Origin: Mycobacterium scrofulaceum
GTDB taxonomy: Bacteria; Actinomycetota; Actinomycetes; Mycobacteriales; Mycobacteriaceae
Direction of reading: 5' to 3'
Assembly (NCBI RefSeq): GCF_001667885.1
Contig: NZ_LZJW01000164.1
Location: 62,001 to 126,000 of the forward strand
DNA: 64,000 nucleotides
Under the pieces are notes generated by a model, which saw only the letters and a list, made by a program, of their open reading frames with translations, did not search any database and was not told where the DNA came from. Below are positions 49,828 through 61,063 of the stretch, in pieces (position 1 is the stretch's first letter; every line of letters starts with the position of its first letter). The translations under genes were made by a program, and so were the position numbers.

Positions 49828-52473
49828 TCAGCGGGCCAGGGTGACCAGGCCGAGCTCGGCGCTGGAAGCAAGCATCGGGTGGTGCGGCAGCACGCGGACC
49901 GTGTACCCGACGGCCCCGGCCAGCGGTAACGACAGCGTCGTCGAGAACACCTGGTTGCCGCCTTCGGCCGTCCCGGTGTACGACATCTCGACGGTCACCG
50001 GGTCCAGCAGCGCGTCGCTGGCGTCCACCCTGCCCACCACGCCCTGGACCGTGACCTCGTCGGGCGCCAGCCCGTCCAGCGCCACGGTGGCGGTCAGGGT
50101 CAGCTTGGAGCCGAGCACCGGTGTGTCCGGCAGCCCGGTGCTGTCCACGTCGGTGATGGTGATCTTCGGCCACGCCTCTTGGGCGCGCCGACGGTAGGCG
50201 GCCACCTCGCGCGCGGCGCCGAACTCGCCGCCGTCCGCGCCGTCCTCGGCGGGCCCGACGGTCCTGCGCAGCGACTGGGCGGCGTGCGTGTAGTACCGCT
50301 CCACGTAGTCGCGCACCATCCGCGAGGCCAGCACCTTGGGTCCGAGCGTTTGCAGCGTGTGGCGCACCATTTCGATCCACCGTGGCGGCACGCCGTGTTC
50401 GTCGCGTTCGTAGAACTTCGGCGCCACGGCCTGCTCCAGCAGGTCGTAGAGCGCGCTGGCCTCCAGGTCGTCGCGGCGGCCCTCGTCGGCCACGCCGTCG
50501 GCCGACGGTATCTCCCAACCGTTTTCGCCGTCGTACCACTCGTCCCACCATCCATCGCGGATGGACAGGTTCAGCCCGCCGTTGAGCGCGCTTTTCATCC
50601 CGGACGTGCCGCAGGCCTCCAGCGGCCGCAGCGGGTTGTTCAGCCAGACGTCGCAGCCCCAGTACAAGTGCCGGGCCATGGACATGTCGTAGTCCGGCAG
50701 GAACGCGATGCGGTGGCGCACCTCCGGGCGGTCGGCGAAGCGAACCACCTGCTGTATCAACGCCTTACCGCCATCGTCGGCGGGGTGCGACTTACCGGCG
50801 ACGATCAGCTGGATGGGCCTGTCCTCGTCGAGCAACAGGCGTTCGAGCCGCTCCGGGTCGCGCAGCATCAGCGTCAGCCGCTTGTAGGTCGGCACCCGCC
50901 GGGCGAACCCGATGGTGAGCACGTTGGGGTCGAATGCCGTTGCGATCCAACCCAATTCAGCGTCCGATGCGCCGCGTTCGAGCCAGGACTTGCGCAGCCG
51001 TCGGCGGACGTCCTCGACCAGCGACGACCGCAGTTGCGAACGGATCCACCACAGATGGCCCGCATCAACCTGGTTCAGCCGCAGCCAGACGCCGGGATCA
51101 CCGAACGAATCGGAACCGGCCAGCTCACGCCCCAACTGCAACCATTGCGGCGCGGCCCAGGTGCGCGCGTGCACCCCGTTGGTGATGGACCCGATCGGCA
51201 CCTCGTTCGAGTCGAATCCGGGCCACAGCTCGTTGAACATGGCCCGACTGACCTCACCGTGCAGCAACGAGACGCCGTTGGCCCGCTGCGCCAGCCGCAA
51301 TCCCATGTGCGCCATGTTGAATTTCGTCGGATCGTCCTCGGCGCCGAGGGCGAGTATGCGGGCGGTCGGCACGCCGGGCAACAACGCGGGCGCGTTCTTG
51401 CCACCGGTTTTCTCGTCCTTCTTCCCGGGGTCCTCCTCGATGTGCCCGTCGAAGTAGAGCCGCACCATGTCGATCGGGAACCGGTCGATGCCGGCGGGCA
51501 CCGGAGTGTGGGTGGTGAACACGGTGCTGGAACGCACGACGGCGAGCGCGGTGTCGAAGTCAAGCCCGGCATCGGTCATCAATTCGCGGATCCGTTCCGC
51601 TCCCAGGAAACCGGCGTGCCCCTCGTTCATGTGGAACACCTCGGGCGCCGGCAGGCCTTCGATGGCGGTGAACGCGCGGATGGCCCGCACCCCGCCGATG
51701 CCGGCCAGCAGTTCCTGGCGCATCCGGTGTTCCTGGTCGCCGCCGTACAGCCGGTCGGTGATGCTGCGCAGATCGTGCTCGTTCTCGGGGACGTCGGAGT
51801 CGAGCAGGAGCAGCGGAACCCGCCCCACCTGCGCGACCCAGATCCGCGCGTGCAGCTGGGCGGAGTCGGGCAGCGTCAGCTCGACCAAGACGGGATCCCC
51901 GACCGCGTCGGTGAGCAGCCGCAACGGCAACCCCTGCGGGTCGAGCGACGGGTAGGTCTCGTTTTGCCAGCCGTCGGCGGTCAGCGACTGACGGAAATAC
52001 CCGGACCGGTAATACAGGCCCACCGCGACCAGCGGCACCCCCAAGTCGGAGGCCGACTTCAGGTGGTCCCCGGCGAGGATGCCCAAACCGCCCGAGTAAT
52101 TCGGCAGCACCTCGGCGACCCCGAACTCCATCGAGAAGTAGGCGATGGCCGTCGGCATCGCCACACCGTCGGCTTGCTGCTGCTGATACCACAGCGGCCG
52201 GGACAGGTAATCGTTGAGATCGGCGGCCAATTCGTCGAGCCGGCCGAGGAAGCTTTCGTCGAGCGCCAACTCATCGAGCCGTGCCGGGTTCACCGCGCCG
52301 AGCAATGCCACCGGATCAGACCCGCACCGCTCCCACAGGTCCACATCCACCGTCGCAAACAAGTCCTGGGTCGGCTTGTCCCAAGACCATCGCAAGTTGG
52401 TCGACAACTGGTCCAGCGCGGCCAGCCGTTCGGGAAGGTGAGCGCGGACGGTAAAGCGGCGGAGGGCTTTCAC
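49828..52473 (-). CDS. glgP: Glycogen/alpha-glucan phosphorylase
   Basis: An 881-residue GT35 phosphorylase releasing glucose-1-phosphate from alpha-1,4-glucan. It has the short-type N-terminus (RLAALDQLSTNLRWSWDKPT), HMNEGHAGFL, TTHTPVPAGIDRF, and the PLP-binding lysine in GTSGMKSALNGGLNLSIRDG. The C-terminal extra beta domain is usual for this mycobacterial type. GTG 52473 with AAGGA close upstream. Divergent from glgE-glgB, with 347 bases between. Confidence 0.95.
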   Translation of the reverse strand: MKALRRFTVRAHLPERLAALDQLSTNLRWSWDKPTQDLFATVDVDLWERCGSDPVALLGAVNPARLDELALDESFLGRLDELAADLNDYLSRPLWYQQQQADGVAMPTAIAYFSMEFGVAEVLPNYSGGLGILAGDHLKSASDLGVPLVAVGLYYRSGYFRQSLTADGWQNETYPSLDPQGLPLRLLTDAVGDPVLVELTLPDSAQLHARIWVAQVGRVPLLLLDSDVPENEHDLRSITDRLYGGDQEHRMRQELLAGIGGVRAIRAFTAIEGLPAPEVFHMNEGHAGFLGAERIRELMTDAGLDFDTALAVVRSSTVFTTHTPVPAGIDRFPIDMVRLYFDGHIEEDPGKKDEKTGGKNAPALLPGVPTARILALGAEDDPTKFNMAHMGLRLAQRANGVSLLHGEVSRAMFNELWPGFDSNEVPIGSITNGVHARTWAAPQWLQLGRELAGSDSFGDPGVWLRLNQVDAGHLWWIRSQLRSSLVEDVRRRLRKSWLERGASDAELGWIATAFDPNVLTIGFARRVPTYKRLTLMLRDPERLERLLLDEDRPIQLIVAGKSHPADDGGKALIQQVVRFADRPEVRHRIAFLPDYDMSMARHLYWGCDVWLNNPLRPLEACGTSGMKSALNGGLNLSIRDGWWDEWYDGENGWEIPSADGVADEGRRDDLEASALYDLLEQAVAPKFYERDEHGVPPRWIEMVRHTLQTLGPKVLASRMVRDYVERYYTHAAQSLRRTVGPAEDGADGGEFGAAREVAAYRRRAQEAWPKITITDVDSTGLPDTPVLGSKLTLTATVALDGLAPDEVTVQGVVGRVDASDALLDPVTVEMSYTGTAEGGNQVFSTTLSLPLAGAVGYTVRVLPHHPMLASSAELGLVTLAR

Positions 52474-52820
52474 GCATCCTTACCTTACTGAGGATTTCGC
52501 CCCGCGCACGACGACGGTGGACAGCTTTTTCCGCCGGGGGTGTGACCGGACACTAGGGTGGGTATCGGTTAGTTATTGGGGCCGCAACGGCGCTTCCCCG
52601 CAGAGGAAGTTCCCCACGACAGGAAGTTTTCGCCAGACGAGAGGCATCCCGCGACGGAGTACACGCGGGATGCCCGCACACAATCGGAACCAGCCGACTC
52701 CTCATCGGTCCGAGTCCGAGGAAGCGGACCGATGAGGAGTCGGCTAGTCGGAAGTCTGCCGGCGAATCCGAGACCCGAGCGATCGGGCCGGGAGGAACGG
52801 GCAAATCGGAACGGAGTGTT
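52474..52820. promoter_or_regulatory. glgP-glgE divergent intergenic region with two strong hairpins
   Basis: This 347-base gap must hold both promoters. It contains a perfect 11-bp inverted repeat (52643-52653 with 52664-52674, 10-base loop) and a perfect 21-bp inverted repeat (52692-52712 with 52725-52745, 12-base loop) starting AGCCGACTCCTCATCGGTCC. Both would be transcribed in the glgE leader. AGGAAGTT occurs twice near 52610-52630. No small gene is supported. Confidence 0.6.
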
Positions 52821-54935
52821 GTGCCTGGTCGTGTCGAGATCGATAACGTCCAACCCGTCGTTTCATGCGGCGCGTATCCCGCCAAGGCCGTGGTCGGTGA
52901 GATCGTCCCGGTCAGCGCGGCGGTGTGGCGCGAAGGCCACGAGGCCGTCGCCGCCACGCTGGTCGTGCGGTACCTCGGGCCGCGCTATCCGCAAGTAACG
53001 GAAACGCGCCGAATCAAAGCGGTTCAAGCCCCCGTCAAGACGGCGACGGACGTCGACGGCGCGGTCGACCAGCAACGCGTCAAGCCGCTGCTCCTGCCGA
53101 TGACGCTGGGCCTCGAGCCTTACGTCTTCCACGGGCAGTTCACGCCCGACCGGGTCGGCCTGTGGACCTTCCGCGTGGACGGCTGGGGCGACCCCATCGA
53201 CTCGTGGCGGCATGGCCTGGTGGCCAAGCTCGAGGCGGGCCAGGGCGAGACGGAACTGTCCAACGACCTGCTGGTCGGCGCCGGGCTGTTCGAGCGCGCC
53301 GCGACGGGGGTACCCCGCGCGAAGCGCGACCCGCTGCTGGCGGCCGCGGCGGCGCTGCGCAAACCCGGTGACCCGGTCACCCGGACCGCGTTGGCGCTGG
53401 CGCCCGAAATCGATCAGATCCTGGCCGAGTATCCGTTGCGCGACCTGGTCACCCGCGGCGAGCAATACGGAGTGTGGGTGGACCGGCCCCTGGCCCGCTT
53501 CGGCTCCTGGTACGAGATGTTCCCCCGCTCGACCGGCGGTTGGGACGCCGACGGCAAGCCCGTGCACGGCACGTTCGCCACGGCGGCCGCCCAACTTCCG
53601 CGCATCGCCGCGATGGGGTTCGACGTCGTTTACCTGCCGCCGATCCACCCGATCGGCAAGGTACATCGCAAGGGCCGCAACAACTCTCCGACCGCCGCCC
53701 CCGGCGATGTGGGATCGCCGTGGGCGATCGGCAGCGACGAGGGCGGCCACGACGCGATTCACCCGCAGTTGGGCACCATCGAGGACTTCGACGCCTTCGT
53801 GGCGGCGGCGGGCGACCTGGGAATGGAGGTGTCGCTGGACCTGGCGCTGCAGTGCGCGCCGGACCACCCCTGGGCGCGCGACCACCGCGAGTGGTTCACC
53901 GAGCTGCCCGACGGCACCATCGCCTATGCGGAGAACCCGCCGAAGAAGTATCAGGACATCTACCCGCTGAACTTCGACAACGACCCGGCGGGCCTCTACG
54001 ACGAAGTGCTGCGCGTCGTGCGGCACTGGATGGACCACGGCGTCAAGTTCTTTCGGGTGGACAACCCGCACACCAAGCCGCCGAACTTCTGGGCGTGGCT
54101 GATCGCGCAGGCGAAGAACATCGACCCCGACGTGCTCTTCCTGTCGGAGGCCTTCACGCCGCCGGCCCGGCAGTACGGCCTGGCCAAGCTCGGGTTCACC
54201 CAGTCCTACAGCTACTTCACCTGGCGCACGGCCAAGCAGGAACTCACCGAATTCGGTGACGCCATCGCCGCCGCCGCGGACTTCCGGCGGCCGAACCTGT
54301 TCGTCAACACGCCTGACATCCTGCACGCCGTCCTGCAGCACAACGGCCCCGGCATGTTCGCGATCCGCGCGGTGCTGGCGGCAACGATGAGTCCCGCGTG
54401 GGGCGTGTATTCCGGGTACGAACTGTTCGAACACCGCGCGGTGCGGGAGGGCAGCGAGGAGTACCTGGATTCGGAGAAATACGAACTGCGGCCCCGCGAT
54501 TTCGCGGGTGCGCTTGCTGAGGGACGCTCCCTGGAGCCGTTCATCACGCTGCTCAACTCGATTCGCCGGCTGCATCCGGCGTTGCAGCAGCTGCGCACCA
54601 TTCATTTCCACACCGTGGACAACGACGCGTTGCTGGCCTACAGCAAGTTCGACCCGGCGACCGGCGACTGCGTGTTGGTGGTGGTGACGCTCAACGCGTT
54701 CGGCGCCGAAGAAGCCACGCTGTTTTTGGACATGGCGGCTTTGGGTATGGAGCCCTACGAACGCTTTTGGGTGCGCGACGAAATCACCGGCCAAGAATTC
54801 CAATGGGGGCAGGCAAACTACGTTCGCATCGACCCTGCGCGAGCGGTCGCGCATGTGATCAACATGCCACTCATTCCGCAGGAGTCGCGAATGAAGCTGC
54901 TCCGCAGGCCACCGAACGGACCGGAGGGATTGTGA
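52821..54935 (+). CDS. glgE: Alpha-1,4-glucan:maltose-1-phosphate maltosyltransferase GlgE
   Basis: A 704-residue GH13_3 enzyme that extends alpha-glucan from maltose-1-phosphate; the trehalose-TreS-Pep2-GlgE route makes it essential in M. tuberculosis. The nucleophile Asp is in [17 protein letters not shown], the acid/base Glu in [16 protein letters not shown] and the third Asp in [17 protein letters not shown]. The [14 protein letters not shown] motif is also typical. GTG 52821 has GGAG upstream. It is followed one base later by glgB. Confidence 0.97.
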   Translation: MPGRVEIDNVQPVVSCGAYPAKAVVGEIVPVSAAVWREGHEAVAATLVVRYLGPRYPQVTETRRIKAVQAPVKTATDVDGAVDQQRVKPLLLPMTLGLEPYVFHGQFTPDRVGLWTFRVDGWGDPIDSWRHGLVAKLEAGQGETELSNDLLVGAGLFERAATGVPRAKRDPLLAAAAALRKPGDPVTRTALALAPEIDQILAEYPLRDLVTRGEQYGVWVDRPLARFGSWYEMFPRSTGGWDADGKPVHGTFATAAAQLPRIAAMGFDVVYLPPIHPIGKVHRKGRNNSPTAAPGDVGSPWAIGSDEGGHDAIHPQLGTIEDFDAFVAAAGDLGMEVSLDLALQCAPDHPWARDHREWFTELPDGTIAYAENPPKKYQDIYPLNFDNDPAGLYDEVLRVVRHWMDHGVKFFRVDNPHTKPPNFWAWLIAQAKNIDPDVLFLSEAFTPPARQYGLAKLGFTQSYSYFTWRTAKQELTEFGDAIAAAADFRRPNLFVNTPDILHAVLQHNGPGMFAIRAVLAATMSPAWGVYSGYELFEHRAVREGSEEYLDSEKYELRPRDFAGALAEGRSLEPFITLLNSIRRLHPALQQLRTIHFHTVDNDALLAYSKFDPATGDCVLVVVTLNAFGAEEATLFLDMAALGMEPYERFWVRDEITGQEFQWGQANYVRIDPARAVAHVINMPLIPQESRMKLLRRPPNGPEGL

Positions 54936-54936
54936 G

Positions 54937-57132
54937 ATGAGCCAAGCCGACCAACTGGCCAGGACGCACCTGGCGCCCGACCCGGCCGACCTGGCCCGCC
55001 TGCTGTCCGGCACCCACTACAACCCGCACGGGATCCTGGGCGCGCACGAGTACGCCGACCACACCGTCATCCGGGCGTTCCGCCCGCATGCGACTGAGGT
55101 GGTCGCACTCGTCGGCGACGAGCGGTTTCCGTTGGAGCACATCGAATCCGGCTTGTTCGCCACGGTGCTGCCGTTCACCAACCTGATCGATTACCGGCTA
55201 CAGATCACCTACGAGGGTGCCGAACCGTACACGGTGGCCGACGCCTACCGGTTCCTGCCCACCCTGGGCGAGGTCGACCTCTTCCTGTTCGGCGAGGGTC
55301 GGCATGAGCGGCTCTGGGAAGTCCTTGGCGCGCATCCCCGCTCGTTCACCACGGCCGACGGTGTGGTCAACGGCGTGTCGTTCGCGGTGTGGGCCCCCAA
55401 CGCCAAGGGCGTCAGCCTGATCGGCGAGTTCAACGGCTGGACCGGCAGCGACGCTCCGATGCGGTCGCTCGGCTCGTCGGGGGTGTGGGAGTTGTTCTGG
55501 CCCGACTTCCCCGTCGACGGGTTGTACAAGTTTCGCGTGCACGGCGCCGACGATGTCGTCACCGAGCGAGCCGACCCGATGGCCTTCGCCACCGAAGTGC
55601 CGCCGCACACCGCATCCCGCGTCACGCGCAGCAAGTACACCTGGCAGGACGCCGAGTGGATGGAGCAGCGCGCCCAACGCAATCCGGTGTTCGAGCCGAT
55701 GAGCACCTACGAGGTGCACCTCGGCTCCTGGCGCCCCGGTCTCGGCTACCGCCAGCTCGCCGAGGAGCTGACCAACTACGTGGTGGACCACGGCTTCACC
55801 CACGTGGAGCTGCTTCCCGTCGCCGAGCATCCCTTCGCCGGATCCTGGGGCTATCAGGTCACGTCCTACTACGCGCCGACGTCGCGATTCGGCACGCCCG
55901 ACGAATTCCGGGCGCTGGTCGATGCGCTGCACCACGCCGGCATCGGCGTCATCGTGGACTGGGTGCCGGCGCACTTCCCGAAGGACGCCTGGGCGCTGGG
56001 ACGGTTCGACGGCACCCCGCTCTACGAGCACGCCGACCCCAAGCGCGGCGAGCAACTCGACTGGGGCACATACGTTTTCGACTTCGGACGCGCCGAGGTG
56101 CGCAACTTCCTGGTGGCGAACGCGCTGTACTGGCTCGAGGAGTACCACATCGACGGGCTGCGGGTCGACGCGGTCGCTTCCATGCTGTACCTGGACTACT
56201 CGCGCCCCGAGGGTGGCTGGACGCCCAACATCTACGGCGGGCGGGAGAACCTGGAGGCCGTTCAGTTCCTGCAGGAGATGAACGCCACGGTGCACAAGAG
56301 CGCCCCCGGCATCGTCACCATCGCCGAGGAGTCGACGTCATGGCCCGGCGTCACGCGCCCGACAAACCTTGGCGGCCTGGGCTTTTCGATGAAGTGGAAC
56401 ATGGGCTGGATGCACGACACGCTCGACTACATCAGCCGCGACCCGATCTACCGCAACTACCACCACCACGAGATGACGTTCTCGATGCTGTACGCGTTCA
56501 GCGAGAACTACGTGCTGCCGATCAGCCACGACGAGGTGGTGCACGGCAAGGGCACCCTGTGGGGTCGGATGCCGGGCAACAACCACGTCAAGGCCGCCGG
56601 GCTGCGCAGCCTGCTCGCCTATCAGTGGGCGCATCCCGGCAAGCAATTGCTGTTCATGGGACAGGAATTCGGCCAGCGCGCCGAATGGTCCGAGGAGCGC
56701 GGCCTGGACTGGTGGCAGCTCGACGAGCAGGGCTTCTCGAACGGCGTCGCGCGTCTGGTGCGTGACATCAACGCCATCTACCGCAGCCACCCGGCGTTGT
56801 GGAGCCAGGACACCGTCCCTGACGGATACTCCTGGATCGACGCCAACGACTCGGCCAACAACGTGCTCAGTTTCCTGCGTTATGGCAGCGACGGATCCGT
56901 CATGGCGTGCATCTTCAACTTCGCGGGCAACGAGCACAGCGGCTACCGGCTGGGACTGCCGTCCGCGGGCCGCTGGCGCGAGGTGCTCAACACCGACGCC
57001 ACCGACTACAACGGGACGGGCATCGGCAACATGGGCGGTGTCGATGCGACCGAGGACCCGTGGCATGGACGTCCGGCCTCCGCGGTGCTGGTGCTGCCGC
57101 CCAACTCGGCCCTGTGGCTCGAGCCCGAGTAG
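54937..57132 (+). CDS. glgB: 1,4-alpha-glucan branching enzyme
   Basis: A 731-residue branching enzyme that puts alpha-1,6 branches on glucan made by GlgE. Two N-terminal beta domains (CBM48; [38 protein letters not shown]) precede the GH13_9 barrel. The nucleophile Asp is in [19 protein letters not shown], the Glu in [13 protein letters not shown] and the third Asp in [22 protein letters not shown] 54937 sits one base after the glgE stop. PE_PGRS24, present after glgB in M. tuberculosis, is absent. Confidence 0.97.
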   Translation: MSQADQLARTHLAPDPADLARLLSGTHYNPHGILGAHEYADHTVIRAFRPHATEVVALVGDERFPLEHIESGLFATVLPFTNLIDYRLQITYEGAEPYTVADAYRFLPTLGEVDLFLFGEGRHERLWEVLGAHPRSFTTADGVVNGVSFAVWAPNAKGVSLIGEFNGWTGSDAPMRSLGSSGVWELFWPDFPVDGLYKFRVHGADDVVTERADPMAFATEVPPHTASRVTRSKYTWQDAEWMEQRAQRNPVFEPMSTYEVHLGSWRPGLGYRQLAEELTNYVVDHGFTHVELLPVAEHPFAGSWGYQVTSYYAPTSRFGTPDEFRALVDALHHAGIGVIVDWVPAHFPKDAWALGRFDGTPLYEHADPKRGEQLDWGTYVFDFGRAEVRNFLVANALYWLEEYHIDGLRVDAVASMLYLDYSRPEGGWTPNIYGGRENLEAVQFLQEMNATVHKSAPGIVTIAEESTSWPGVTRPTNLGGLGFSMKWNMGWMHDTLDYISRDPIYRNYHHHEMTFSMLYAFSENYVLPISHDEVVHGKGTLWGRMPGNNHVKAAGLRSLLAYQWAHPGKQLLFMGQEFGQRAEWSEERGLDWWQLDEQGFSNGVARLVRDINAIYRSHPALWSQDTVPDGYSWIDANDSANNVLSFLRYGSDGSVMACIFNFAGNEHSGYRLGLPSAGRWREVLNTDATDYNGTGIGNMGGVDATEDPWHGRPASAVLVLPPNSALWLEPE

Positions 57133-57186
57133 GCGGGCGGACGCACGCCGACCCGCTGCTGAAATCCGGCTGTCTGGCCCGGAACC

Positions 57187-58107
57187 TCAGTAGAGGGCGT
57201 TGGCGAGGTTGCGCCGGCCGGCGACGACCTCGGGATCGGCGGGGTCGAAGAGTTCGAAAAGCTCGATCAGCCGGGTGCGCACCCGGGTGCGCTCGTCCCC
57301 GGATGTGCGGCGGACCAACGCCGTCAGACGGTCGAACGCCGCACTCACGTCCTGGTTGAGGATTTCGACGTCGGCCGCCGCGAAGGCCGCATCGATGTCA
57401 CCGGGCGCCGCATCGGCGGCGGCCACGGCGTCCGGTGGGTGCGCGGTCGCGCGCATGAGGAAGTCGATCTGGCGGATCGCGCCCTTCGCCTCGGCGCTGC
57501 CCGGATTGGCGTCCAGGATCGCTTGATACGCCCCTCGGGCGCCCTCGAAGTTACCGGCCTCCAGCTGCTCGCGGGCGGCGGCCAACTCGGGGTCGACCTC
57601 GTCGGCGTCCGCGGAATTGCCTGCGCCCCTGAGCTTCCCGGCTGTCGCGGAAAGAATTTGGTCCAGCCAGCCGCGCAATTGATCCGGCGGCTGCATGCCC
57701 TGGAAACTCGAGATCGGCTGCCCGGCCGCCAACGCCACCACGGTGGGCACCGCGTCGACACCGAATATCTGGGCCACCCTGGGCGCCACGTCGACGTTCA
57801 CCGTGCCCAGCGACCACTGTCCGTAGTCCTGGGCGGCCATGCCGGACAACGTGTCCAGCAGCTGGACGCACGCGTCGCTGCGCGGGGACCACAGCAGCAC
57901 CACGACGGGCACTTCCTCGGACCGCAGCAGGACCTCGGCCTCGAAGTTGGCCTCGGTGATCGCGGTGACTCCGGGGCCGCCCTCGGCGGGCGACGTTGCA
58001 CCACCACCGGTCCCGCCCGGCGGTTGCTGCTGGGCCCGCTGCTTGAGGCCGGACAGGTCGACAGCGCCGGCCATCGCGGGGCCGATCGAGGGTCGCGGAC
58101 GCGTCAC
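57187..58107 (-). CDS. Thioredoxin-domain/TPR protein, CnoX/YbbN-like (Rv1324 type)
   Basis: A 306-residue protein. Residues about 55-160 form a thioredoxin fold (VVVLLWSPRSDACVQLLDTL; AQIFGVDAVPTVVALAAGQP), and the C-terminal 140 residues are TPR-like helices (AREQLEAGNFEGARGAYQAI). In the active-site position only the second cysteine remains (SPRSDAC), so disulfide exchange is unlikely and a holdase/co-chaperone role as in YbbN/CnoX is more plausible. ATG 58107. Confidence 0.85.
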   Translation of the reverse strand: MTRPRPSIGPAMAGAVDLSGLKQRAQQQPPGGTGGGATSPAEGGPGVTAITEANFEAEVLLRSEEVPVVVLLWSPRSDACVQLLDTLSGMAAQDYGQWSLGTVNVDVAPRVAQIFGVDAVPTVVALAAGQPISSFQGMQPPDQLRGWLDQILSATAGKLRGAGNSADADEVDPELAAAREQLEAGNFEGARGAYQAILDANPGSAEAKGAIRQIDFLMRATAHPPDAVAAADAAPGDIDAAFAAADVEILNQDVSAAFDRLTALVRRTSGDERTRVRTRLIELFELFDPADPEVVAGRRNLANALY

Positions 58108-58299
58108 GCCGTCAAGTTTGTCATGCGCGCCGGTGACCCATCCACCCGGTGGGGCGGACGCTCGGGGGCCGCCGCGGCGGCCCGAAATCCGCGCAGCGAA
58201 GGGGTTGCGGGCGCTGATATGACGAAGATCACAAAACTTTCCGCGCGCGCCGATCCAGCAACCTCCGCGAGCGTGCCGGCGCGGCCGCTTCGGCCCGCC

Positions 58300-59481
58300 C
58301 TACCTAGCCCGCAGGATCAGCGCGTCGCCCTGCCCGCCCGCACCGCACAGGGCCGCGACGCCGTAGCCGGAGCCACGGCGCGCCAGTTCCAGGGCAGCAT
58401 GCAGCGTGATCCGCGCGCCCGACATCCCAATGGGGTGCCCGACGGCGATCGCGCCGCCGTTGACGTTGACGATCTCGGGATCCACGCCGAGCTCGCGGGT
58501 CGAGGCCAGCGCCACAGCGGAGAACGCCTCGTTGATTTCGACCACGTCGAGCTGGTCGACGGTGATGCCCTCGCGGCCGAGCGCCTTCTTGATCGCGTTG
58601 GCCGGCTGCGACTGCAGGGTGGAGTCCGGTCCGGCGACCACGCCGTGTGCACCGATCTCGACCAGCCAGGTCAGTCCCAGCTCCTCCGCCTTGGCCTTGT
58701 TCATCACCACCACGGCCGCGGCCCCATCGGAGATCTGCGACGCCGAACCGGCGGTGATGGTGCCGTCCTTGCGGAAGGCCGGCTTGAGGCCGGCCAGGGA
58801 CTCGACGGTGGTGTTGGCGCGAATGCCCTCGTCCTCGGTGAACTGCAGCGGATCACCCTTGCGCTGCGGGATGTTGACGGGCACGACCTCGTCGGCGAAG
58901 ACCCCGTCCTTCCACGCCGCGGCCGCCTTCTGATGCGACCGCGCAGCGAACTCGTCCTGCTCGGCGCGGGTGAACTGGTCGACGTCGTTGCGCTGCTCGG
59001 TGAGCGCCCCCATCGGCTGGTCGGTGAACACGTCGTGCAGGCCGTCGTAGGCCATGTGATCGAGGACCGTGACGTCGCCGTACTTGTAGCCGGCCCGGCT
59101 GTCCATCAGCAAATGCGGCGCCTTGGTCATCGACTCCTGCCCACCGGCCACCACCACGTCGAACTCACCGGCTCGAATTAGCTGGTCAGCGAGCGCGATG
59201 GCATCGATGCCGGACAGACACATCTTGTTGATGGTCAGCGCCGGGACGTCCCAGCCGATGCCGGCCGCTACGGCCGCCTGGCGCGCGGGCATCTGCCCGG
59301 CCCCCGCCGTCAGCACCTGACCCATGATCACGTACTCGACCGCCGAGGCGGGAACGTTGGCCTTCTCCAGCGCCCCGGCGATCGCGATGGCACCCAGATC
59401 GCTGGCCGAGAAGTCCTTCAGCGAACCCATCAACTTGCCGATCGGCGTGCGCGCTCCAGCAACGATCACCGATGTCGTCAT
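58300..59481 (-). CDS. fadA4: Acetyl-CoA acetyltransferase
   Basis: A 393-residue thiolase matching FadA4 (Rv1323) in position and length. The acyl-accepting cysteine is in [20 protein letters not shown], the histidine in [18 protein letters not shown] and the second cysteine in [17 protein letters not shown]. It condenses or cleaves acetoacetyl-CoA. ATG 59481 has a perfect GGGAGG seven bases upstream. Divergent from the epimerase gene. Confidence 0.95.
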   Translation of the reverse strand: MTTSVIVAGARTPIGKLMGSLKDFSASDLGAIAIAGALEKANVPASAVEYVIMGQVLTAGAGQMPARQAAVAAGIGWDVPALTINKMCLSGIDAIALADQLIRAGEFDVVVAGGQESMTKAPHLLMDSRAGYKYGDVTVLDHMAYDGLHDVFTDQPMGALTEQRNDVDQFTRAEQDEFAARSHQKAAAAWKDGVFADEVVPVNIPQRKGDPLQFTEDEGIRANTTVESLAGLKPAFRKDGTITAGSASQISDGAAAVVVMNKAKAEELGLTWLVEIGAHGVVAGPDSTLQSQPANAIKKALGREGITVDQLDVVEINEAFSAVALASTRELGVDPEIVNVNGGAIAVGHPIGMSGARITLHAALELARRGSGYGVAALCGAGGQGDALILRAR

Positions 59482-59562
59482 AACAACCTCCCAAGGGTCC
59501 GTGGACGGCCGATCCGGCCTCCCGGAGAAGCGCAATCTTTGCCGCCAGGTTACCTTTATGTG

Positions 59563-60027
59563 ATGACGACCGATCAAGTTGACGCCCGTCAGGTCCTGGC
59601 CACCGCGCTGGTGACGGCGATCGATCACGTCGGCATCGCAGTCGCCGACTTGGACGCGGCAATCGCGTGGTACCACGACCACCTCGGCATGATCCTGGTG
59701 CACGAGGAAGTCAACGAGGACCAGGGAATCCGCGAGGCCATGCTGGCCGTGCGCGGCGCCCCGACGGGTACCGCGCAGATCCAGCTGATGGCCCCGATCG
59801 ACGACTCCTCGACCATCGCCAAGTTCCTCGACAAGCGCGGGCCCGGCATCCAGCAGATGGCGGTTCGCGTGAGCGACCTGGACAGCGTGATCGAGCACCT
59901 GCGGTCCCAGGGCATCCGGCTCGTCTACGAGGCCCCGCGGCGCGGTACGGCAAACTCGCGGATCAACTTCATCCACCCCAAGGACGCCGGCGGCGTCCTC
60001 ATCGAGCTGGTCGAACCGGCTTCCTGA
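59563..60027 (+). CDS. Methylmalonyl-CoA epimerase-like VOC protein (Rv1322A type)
   Basis: A 154-residue vicinal-oxygen-chelate protein: [20 protein letters not shown] with the first metal histidine, [16 protein letters not shown], and the second half [20 protein letters not shown] to [19 protein letters not shown] with histidine and glutamate ligands. It would interconvert the two methylmalonyl-CoA epimers in propionate metabolism. ATG 59563 is chosen over longer in-frame starts without a ribosome site. It abuts the next gene tail to tail. Confidence 0.9.
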   Translation: MTTDQVDARQVLATALVTAIDHVGIAVADLDAAIAWYHDHLGMILVHEEVNEDQGIREAMLAVRGAPTGTAQIQLMAPIDDSSTIAKFLDKRGPGIQQMAVRVSDLDSVIEHLRSQGIRLVYEAPRRGTANSRINFIHPKDAGGVLIELVEPAS

Positions 60028-60324
60028 TCACGACCACTTCCGGGTCGGACCCCGCGTAGCGCGGTGGCTCCAGCACGGGGTATGCCAATGGCGCCGATCG
60101 TCGGGTCCCCCGCGGGTTGGATCGGTCGGCCACACCACCACATGCGCGGTGCCGACGCGAATTTCGTGATCACAACCCGGACAGCGGTAGGTCTTGACCG
60201 CACGGGTGGCCGCGACCGGTCGGACCTCGTACTCGTGACCATCCGGCCCGATCTCCACCCGGCGCGACGCCGGGGACGGCGCTGACTGCCACCGCCGACG
60301 TGGCGGTATGCGGCGCCGGGCCAT
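60028..60324 (-). CDS. Small zinc-ribbon-like protein (Rv1322 type)
   Basis: A 98-residue basic protein with a CxxC pair (KTYRCPGCDHEIRVG) and a later histidine/cysteine pair (RRHWHTPCWSHR), suiting a one-zinc fold. The N-terminus is arginine-rich (ARRRIPPRRRW). The function is unknown; an ATP/GTP-binding label is sometimes attached but nothing here supports it. ATG 60324; 22 bases downstream of nucS on the same strand. Confidence 0.78.
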   Translation of the reverse strand: MARRRIPPRRRWQSAPSPASRRVEIGPDGHEYEVRPVAATRAVKTYRCPGCDHEIRVGTAHVVVWPTDPTRGGPDDRRHWHTPCWSHRATRGPTRKWS

Positions 60325-60346
60325 GCCGCCAGCCTAGCCGGGAGGC

Positions 60347-61027
60347 TCAGAACAGCCGGTACTCGTCGCTGTCCATCCCGCGCATCTTGTCGTAATCCAA
60401 TGTGATGCAACGTATCCCGCGGTCCGTGGCCAGTGTGCGCGCCTGTGGCTTGATCTGCTGGGCCGCGAACACCCCCTTCACCGGGGCGAGCACGCTGTCG
60501 CGGTTGAGCAACTCGAGGTAGCGGGTCAGCTGCTCGACACCGTCGATCTCGCCGCGACGCTTGATCTCCACCGCGACCGAACCGCCCTGTTCGTCACGGC
60601 AGAGTAGGTCGACGGGCCCGATGGCGGTCATGTATTCGCGACGAACCAGCGTGTAGCCCTCGCCGAGCAGTTGCACGTGCTCGGCGAGCAACGCCTGCAG
60701 GTGGGCCTCGACCCCATCCTTGACCAGCCCGGGATCCACGCCCAGGTCGTGGCTCGAGTCGTGCTCGACATCCTCGACGGTGATGCGGAGCTGTTCGCCG
60801 GCCTTGTTCTGCACCACCCAGACCGGCGCCTGCTCACCGGGCTCCTCGGTGAGCCAGCACGGCGGGCTCATCCAGTTCAACGGCTTGTAGGCGCGGTCAT
60901 CGGCATGCACGCTGACCGATCCGTCGGCCTTGAACAGCAGCAACCTGCGGGCCGAGGGAAGATGCGCGGTGAGCCGGCCGACGTAGTCCACAGTGCACTG
61001 GGCGATCACGAGACGCACCCGACTCAC
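60347..61027 (-). CDS. nucS: Mismatch-specific endonuclease NucS/EndoMS
   Basis: A 226-residue enzyme that replaces MutS/MutL in actinobacterial mismatch repair by cutting both strands at mismatches. The N-terminal DNA-binding domain has [20 protein letters not shown] and [20 protein letters not shown]. The nuclease active site is [11 protein letters not shown] then [20 protein letters not shown] (D, ExK). The C-terminus ends DSDEYRLF, the beta-clamp-binding type tail. GTG 61027, same N-terminus as M. tuberculosis Rv1321. Confidence 0.96.
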   Translation of the reverse strand: MSRVRLVIAQCTVDYVGRLTAHLPSARRLLLFKADGSVSVHADDRAYKPLNWMSPPCWLTEEPGEQAPVWVVQNKAGEQLRITVEDVEHDSSHDLGVDPGLVKDGVEAHLQALLAEHVQLLGEGYTLVRREYMTAIGPVDLLCRDEQGGSVAVEIKRRGEIDGVEQLTRYLELLNRDSVLAPVKGVFAAQQIKPQARTLATDRGIRCITLDYDKMRGMDSDEYRLF

Positions 61028-61063
61028 CTTAGAGCGTGGCCGACAAATTAGGCTGACGCCACC

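Noticed and set aside
58166-58183. 18-bp perfect palindrome GGGCCGCCGCGGCGGCCC in the gap before fadA4 end
   Set aside because: Composed only of G and C in a very GC-rich gap; such palindromes arise easily by chance and no regulator is suggested.
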